The notes beneath the pieces are model-generated. The model was not told the origin of the DNA. It saw only the letters and a list, made by a program, of their open reading frames with translations, and made no database searches. A stretch of DNA of 64,000 nucleotides from Nannocystis punicea (GTDB taxonomy: Bacteria; Myxococcota_A; Polyangia; Nannocystales; Nannocystaceae), in assembly GCF_026965555.1 (NCBI RefSeq), contig NZ_CP114040.1:10990001-11054000 (forward strand), read 5' to 3'. Made by a program: the position numbers and the translations under genes. Below, piece by piece: positions 60,612-64,000 of this stretch. Positions within the stretch are counted from its first letter, which is position 1; each line of letters starts with the position of its first letter.

Positions 60612-61043
60612 TCAGTCGAGGCGGAACGTGAACAGCACCGTGTCCTGCGGCTCCTCCACCCCGCCGACGGCCGCGTACAGGCGCATCGCCGGGGTGTTCG
60701 AGCGATCGGTCGCCACCCACGCCACCCGACAGCCGAGCTCGCGGCCCAGCGCCAAGGTCGCCTGCAGCAGCGCCTGGCCGAGGCCCTTGCCGCGGTGCGA
60801 CGAGGCCACGCCGACCTCGTTGATCCACAGCTCCGGGTCGGCCTTGTCGGGGTGGAGGTAGTCGACCGCGGAGACCATGCCGACGACCACGTCGTCCGCG
60901 ACCGCGACGACGAGGTGGTGGTGCGGGTCGGCCAGGAACTCGCGCGCGCGCGCCGGCACGATCGGGTCGTCGAACACGTCGTCCGCGACCCGCTCCAGCA
61001 GCTCCGCCTCACCCGCTCCGAGCGGCCTGATCTCCGTGCTCAT
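60612..61043 (-). CDS. GNAT acetyltransferase
   Basis: 143 residues. Acetyl-CoA motif A is clear: ELWINEVGVASSHRGKGLGQALLQATLALGRELG with Q/RxxGxG/A as HRGKGLG. VFDDPIVPARAREFLADP and WVATDRSNTPAMRLYAAVG resemble the AAC(3)-I branch, but acceptor specificity cannot be read from this. Its leader is entirely a dispersed palindrome that provides AAAGGGAC as ribosome site. It lies 20 bases after fabH. Confidence 0.9.
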   Translation of the reverse strand: MSTEIRPLGAGEAELLERVADDVFDDPIVPARAREFLADPHHHLVVAVADDVVVGMVSAVDYLHPDKADPELWINEVGVASSHRGKGLGQALLQATLALGRELGCRVAWVATDRSNTPAMRLYAAVGGVEEPQDTVLFTFRLD

Positions 61044-61044
61044 A

Positions 61045-61076
61045 CTGTCCCTTTCAACATGTCCTAGAAGACAGCC
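61045..61076. repeat. Dispersed palindromes bridging fabH stop and GNAT start
   Basis: CTGTCCCTTTCAACATGTCC followed by TAGAAGACAGCC. Read on the minus strand the block holds the fabH TAG and, 20 bases on, the GNAT ribosome site and ATG. Confidence 0.75.
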
Positions 61077-62074
61077 ACGGAGCCGGCCCAGGTGAAGCCG
61101 GCGCCGAAGGCGGCCATCAGCACGCGCGAGCCGGGGCCGATCTTGCCCTCGCGCCACGACTCGCTGATGCCGATCGGGATGGTCGCGGCGGTGGTGTTGC
61201 CGTAGCGCTCGATGTTGTGGACGACGCGGTCGTCGGGGATCCCGAGCTTGGCGGCGACCAGTTGGTTGATGCGCATGTTGGCCTGGTGGGGCACGAACAT
61301 GTCGATCTCGGCCATCGTCAGGCCGGCGCGGCGGACCACCGAGTGGGCCACCTCGGGCATCTTCTCGGTCGCCCAGCGGAACACCTGCTTGCCGTTCATG
61401 CGCGGGTAGTGGCGGCCCTCCTCGAACATCTCCGGGGTCAGGCGCGGCACGTACATGCTGGCCGGGGCCTCGACCCACAGCTCCTGGGCGCCGACGCCGT
61501 CGGCGTGGAGCTCGACGTTGTGGATGCCCTGGCCGTCGCGGGTGGCCTCGCCGACCAGCACGCAGCCGGCGCCGTCGCCGAACAGCACCGCGACGTCGCG
61601 GCCGCGCTCGTTGAACTCCATCCCGGTCGAGTGGACCTCGGCGCCGGCGATGAGCACGTTCTTGTACACGCCGGCGCGGACCCACGCGTCGGCGACCGAC
61701 AGGCTGTAGAGGAAGCCCGAGCACTGGTTGCGCACGTCGAGCGCGGGCACGCCGGGGATGCCGAGCTTGTGGGTGAGGAAGCAGCCCGAGCCGGGGAAGT
61801 TCACGTCGGGGCTGAGGGTGGCGAAGATCACCGCGTCGACGTCCTTCACCTCGCGGCCCGCCTGCTCGAGCGCCATCTTCGCCGCCGGCAGCGCCAGGTC
61901 GCTGGCGCCGATGCCGGTGCGCTCGATGAAGCGGCGCTCGCGGATCCCCGTGCGCTGGTGGATCCACTCGTCGCTGGTCGGCATCAACTTCGACAGGTCG
62001 TCGTTCGTCACGACCCGCGTCGGCACGTAGTGGCCCGAACCCAGGATTGCGGCGCGCTTCGTCATCGTCGGCAT
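61064..62074 (-). CDS. fabH: Beta-ketoacyl-ACP synthase III
   Basis: Condenses acetyl-CoA or branched acyl-CoA with malonyl-ACP to start fatty-acid synthesis. 336 residues, the usual length. The catalytic triad is visible: Cys in NQCSGFLYS (about 120), His in FVPHQAN (about 255) and Asn in ERYGNTTAA (about 285). The SDEWIHQRTGIRERR motif near 35 is typical. Either MPT or the MTKR three codons later may be the start. It is not in a fab cluster, so it may be a paralogue feeding a special lipid. Confidence 0.95.
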   Translation of the reverse strand: MPTMTKRAAILGSGHYVPTRVVTNDDLSKLMPTSDEWIHQRTGIRERRFIERTGIGASDLALPAAKMALEQAGREVKDVDAVIFATLSPDVNFPGSGCFLTHKLGIPGVPALDVRNQCSGFLYSLSVADAWVRAGVYKNVLIAGAEVHSTGMEFNERGRDVAVLFGDGAGCVLVGEATRDGQGIHNVELHADGVGAQELWVEAPASMYVPRLTPEMFEEGRHYPRMNGKQVFRWATEKMPEVAHSVVRRAGLTMAEIDMFVPHQANMRINQLVAAKLGIPDDRVVHNIERYGNTTAATIPIGISESWREGKIGPGSRVLMAAFGAGFTWAGSVAVF

Positions 62075-62249
62075 GGTGCCAGGCGCGCCGCAGCGTTCAA
62101 GCTGAAAGCCCGTGCGCACCGCCTCTGCAGGCCGGGCGCAGCGTTTTTCGCAGGGCCAGCGCACGCGCTAGCGAGCGCGGCCGCGACGTCGCGAGCGCGA
62201 AGGACCGCAGGCTTTCGCGGCCGACAGCGAGGCTCGAAAATTTCGAGAC

Positions 62250-62293
62250 CAAAAAGACCGAGACCGAGCGGGCTGGTGGCCGGCTCGGTCTCG
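62250..62293 (-). terminator. Intrinsic terminator of the tRNA-Ala transcript
   Basis: Perfect 11-bp stem CGAGACCGAGC / GCTCGGTCTCG with a 13-base loop, followed on the minus strand by GTCTTTTTGG. It begins about 30 bases after the tRNA 3' end. Confidence 0.85.
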
Positions 62294-62321
62294 TGTTGGT
62301 TCGGGCTCTTGGTTCCCGCGG

Positions 62322-62394
62322 TGGAGGCGAGGGGGTTCGAACCCCTGACCTTTGCGCTGCCAGCGCAATGCTCTCCCAGCTGAGCTACGCCCCC
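62322..62394 (-). tRNA. tRNA-Ala (GGC anticodon)
   Basis: Cloverleaf of 73 bases: acceptor GGGGGCG pairs with CGCCTCC; D arm GCTC..GAGC; anticodon arm TTGCG-CTGGCAG-CGCAA with GGC anticodon; T arm with GGTTCGAA. Discriminator A. The CCA end is not fully encoded (ACC then G). A terminator follows. It reads GCC, the dominant Ala codon of this genome. Apart from this gene and its terminator I see nothing in 62075-62637. Confidence 0.97.
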
Positions 62395-62637
62395 GCTTGT
62401 TTGGTGGGCGGAGTGTCTAACAGCGAAGCCCCCGTGTCGTCAAGCCCGTGCACGTGAGCGCACTCCCATGGCGGCCGCACCGACAGGTTGCGACGGGCCC
62501 CTGGCAGAGAGTAAACCGCTTCAATCCGCTCCCGGCGGATCTTCTTTCCTCGGCCGAGCCGCCGGCTCTGCCCGCATCTGGCAACACTCACGGGCCTGCC
62601 GCCGAGGTAAGGCTCTCCGACCGGGCGAACCACAGCG

Positions 62638-63342
62638 ATGGATCTCAAGGAACTCTTCGAACAGGGCGGGCCCCTGATGTGGGCCATCTTGGCCGCCTCG
62701 ATCGTGGGGGTCGGCATCTTCTTCGAGCGGCTGTGGTCGACGCAGCGGTCCAAGGTGCTGCCCCGCGCCTTCGTCGACCGCATCCGCGCGCTCGTCGCCA
62801 AGGGCAAGGTCAACGAGGCGCTGCTCCTGTGCGAGGAGAACGCGTCGTCGATCGCGCTGATCATCGCCTCCGCGCTCCGCGCGTTCGAGCACAGCACCAG
62901 CCGGGCCGACATCAAGGAGGCCGTCGAGGAGGTGGGCGCCCGCGAGATCGCCCACATGGACCGCAACGTCGAGATCGTCGGCACCGTCGCCACCATCTCG
63001 CCGCTGCTCGGCCTCCTCGGCACCGTCGTCGGCATGATCCAGGTGTTCCGCAACTTCGTCGAGGCCTACGCCTCCGGCGCGGTCGGCCCCGACACCTTCG
63101 CCCAGGGCATCTGGCAGGCCCTCATCACCACCGCCTACGGCCTCACCGTGGCGATCCCCATGCTGCTCCTCTACCGCGTGCTGCTCGACCGCACCAACAA
63201 GCTGGTGCTCGAGATGGAGGAGGACGCGATGGCGATCGTCAACCTGCTCGAGGACGGCCGCCGCGCCGCCAAGGCCCGCCCGGCCGCCGCCGCGCCCGCG
63301 GAGCCGAAGCCCGCGCCCGCGCCCGCCGAGGTGTCTCCGTGA
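62638..63342 (+). CDS. ExbB/TolQ-family proton channel protein
   Basis: 234 residues with three membrane spans: one at 13-30 (LMWAILAASIVGVGIFFERL) and a pair from about 118 (SPLLGLLGTVVGMI) and 165 (ITTAYGLTVAIPMLLLYRVLL). The TM2-TM3 sequences are the MotA/TolQ/ExbB channel signature. With ExbD it turns proton flow into energy for an outer-membrane receptor or Tol-like system. The C-terminal Pro/Ala tail is ordinary. The stop overlaps the exbD GTG. Confidence 0.93.
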   Translation: MDLKELFEQGGPLMWAILAASIVGVGIFFERLWSTQRSKVLPRAFVDRIRALVAKGKVNEALLLCEENASSIALIIASALRAFEHSTSRADIKEAVEEVGAREIAHMDRNVEIVGTVATISPLLGLLGTVVGMIQVFRNFVEAYASGAVGPDTFAQGIWQALITTAYGLTVAIPMLLLYRVLLDRTNKLVLEMEEDAMAIVNLLEDGRRAAKARPAAAAPAEPKPAPAPAEVSP

Positions 63343-63755
63343 ACTTCCGCGGCAAGAACGGCCGCAAGCGGCCGGGCAGCGGCGGTAACCTGGTCGACCT
63401 GACGCCGCTCATCGACGTCACCTTCCAGCTGCTCATCTTCTTCCTGCTGACCGCCACCTTCAACACCGACAGCGCCTTCAAGGTCAAGCTGCCCAAGGCC
63501 TCGAGCAACGAGCCCGCCAGCGAGTCCAAGGCCCTGGTGGTCGAGATCAGCGAAGACGGCCGCTTCGAGGTCGACCGCGTCGTCGTCGACGACCGCGAGC
63601 TGCAGATGCGCCTGTGCAACGCCGCCAAGGACAAGCAGGTGTCGACGGTCAACATCAAGGCCGACCAGAACACCCGCCACGAGAAGGTCGTCCAGGCGAT
63701 GGACGTCGCCAAGCTGTGCGGCATCGAGAAGCTCGGCATCCTGCACCGCCACTGA
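63339..63755 (+). CDS. ExbD/TolR-family protein
   Basis: 138 residues from GTG overlapping the ExbB stop (GTGA). One N-terminal membrane span with the functional Asp (VDLTPLIDVTFQLLIFFLLTATF, Asp near 26) followed by a periplasmic domain (ALVVEISEDGRFEVD, VNIKADQNTRHEKVVQAMDVAKL). Partner of the ExbB subunit. The receptor or TonB gene is not in the window, but the operon may continue past the edge. Confidence 0.93.
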   Translation: MNFRGKNGRKRPGSGGNLVDLTPLIDVTFQLLIFFLLTATFNTDSAFKVKLPKASSNEPASESKALVVEISEDGRFEVDRVVVDDRELQMRLCNAAKDKQVSTVNIKADQNTRHEKVVQAMDVAKLCGIEKLGILHRH

Positions 63756-63764
63756 GCCTTCGAG

Positions 63765-63938
63765 GCATGTCCTTCGGGACAGCCTGAGCGGGCGCCGGGA
63801 CCCGGGTGACGAGCGAGCTCCCCTGTCTCGCCTCGGCACATGTCCTCCGAGACAGCCTGAGCGGGCGCCGGGACACAGGCGAGCGGCGAGCTCCACGTCC
63901 CGCCCGAGAAGACTCTCGGGACATGTCCCTTGAGACAC
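63765..63938. repeat. Two 73-bp direct repeats of palindrome plus flank, and a third copy
   Basis: GCATGTCC-TTCG-GGACAGCC (63765-63784) and ACATGTCCTCCGAGACAGCC (63838-63858) are each followed by the same 20-base flank CTGAGCGGGCGCCGGGAC; the offset is 73 bases. A third palindrome, GGGACATGTCCCTTGAGACA, lies near 63918. Nothing else is recognised to the right edge. Confidence 0.8.
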
Positions 63939-64000
63939 GCCCGTCGACCGCGAGCCTCTCGGACCTCCGGCGCGCGACCGCTCAGGGCAGTCTCCCGCGC

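Overview
The window reads as chromosomal DNA of a very high-GC myxobacterium, most likely a member of the Nannocystaceae or a close relative (Myxococcota). Evidence: strongly GC-biased third codon positions; an MglA-type GTPase whose switch region reads YTVPGQ; a PATAN/DUF4388 protein; a CarH-like B12 photoregulator; a MYXO-CTERM protein; and about eleven lipoproteins with Thr/Ser/Pro-rich linkers, Cys-rich DUF4215 repeats, RCC1 repeats, vWA domains or FG-GAP repeats. No rRNA, CRISPR array, transposase or phage gene was seen. One tRNA (Ala, GGC) lies near 62.4 kb.

Layout. 0.2-4.2 kb: cstA-like transporter, PAS-STAS protein, aldo/keto reductase. 4.5-18 kb: an IgGFc-binding-type lipoprotein, a large carboxypeptidase-regulatory/PDZ protein, an alkyl-sulfatase-like metallo-beta-lactamase-fold enzyme, an ABC-2 exporter pair, two tandem vWA-like lipoproteins, an MglA-like GTPase and a TetR regulator. 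18.3-22.4 kb: an RNA-repair locus in which sigma54 activator rtcR diverges from rtcBA, with a candidate -24/-12 promoter and a 28-bp palindrome between them. 22.4-30 kb: truncated globin, lipoproteins, an aspartate-rich TSP3-like protein, a divergent EF-Tu and a histidine kinase. 30.1-37.1 kb: a tight cyanophycin cluster (isoaspartyl dipeptidase, cyanophycinase, cyanophycin synthetase, and a second Mur-ligase-type protein without the ATP-grasp half). 37.2-38.5 kb: ECF sigma factor with a ChrR-type cupin anti-sigma. 38.6-46.3 kb: second globin, a kinase-like protein lacking the usual Lys/Glu pair, a CarH-like regulator with palindromic operators, repeat-rich gene-free DNA, a fasciclin lipoprotein and an AmpG-like transporter. 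46.5-57.8 kb: secreted or surface proteins and a rhodanese-like fusion. 57.9-64 kb: amino-acid permease, PATAN protein, GNAT enzyme, FabH, tRNA-Ala and an ExbB/ExbD pair.

The most unusual signal is a dispersed short palindrome. Its half-site is C(A/C)TGTCC and its reverse complement, separated by about 2-8 bases (often TTCG, TTTC or CTTC, or their complements). About fifty copies occur. They lie between genes, across stop codons and ribosome-binding sites, and in frame inside accessory proteins. I saw almost none inside the conserved housekeeping genes. Some form long hairpins between convergent genes; others are duplicated together with flanking DNA. I do not recognise this as a described family and treat it as the main candidate for something new.
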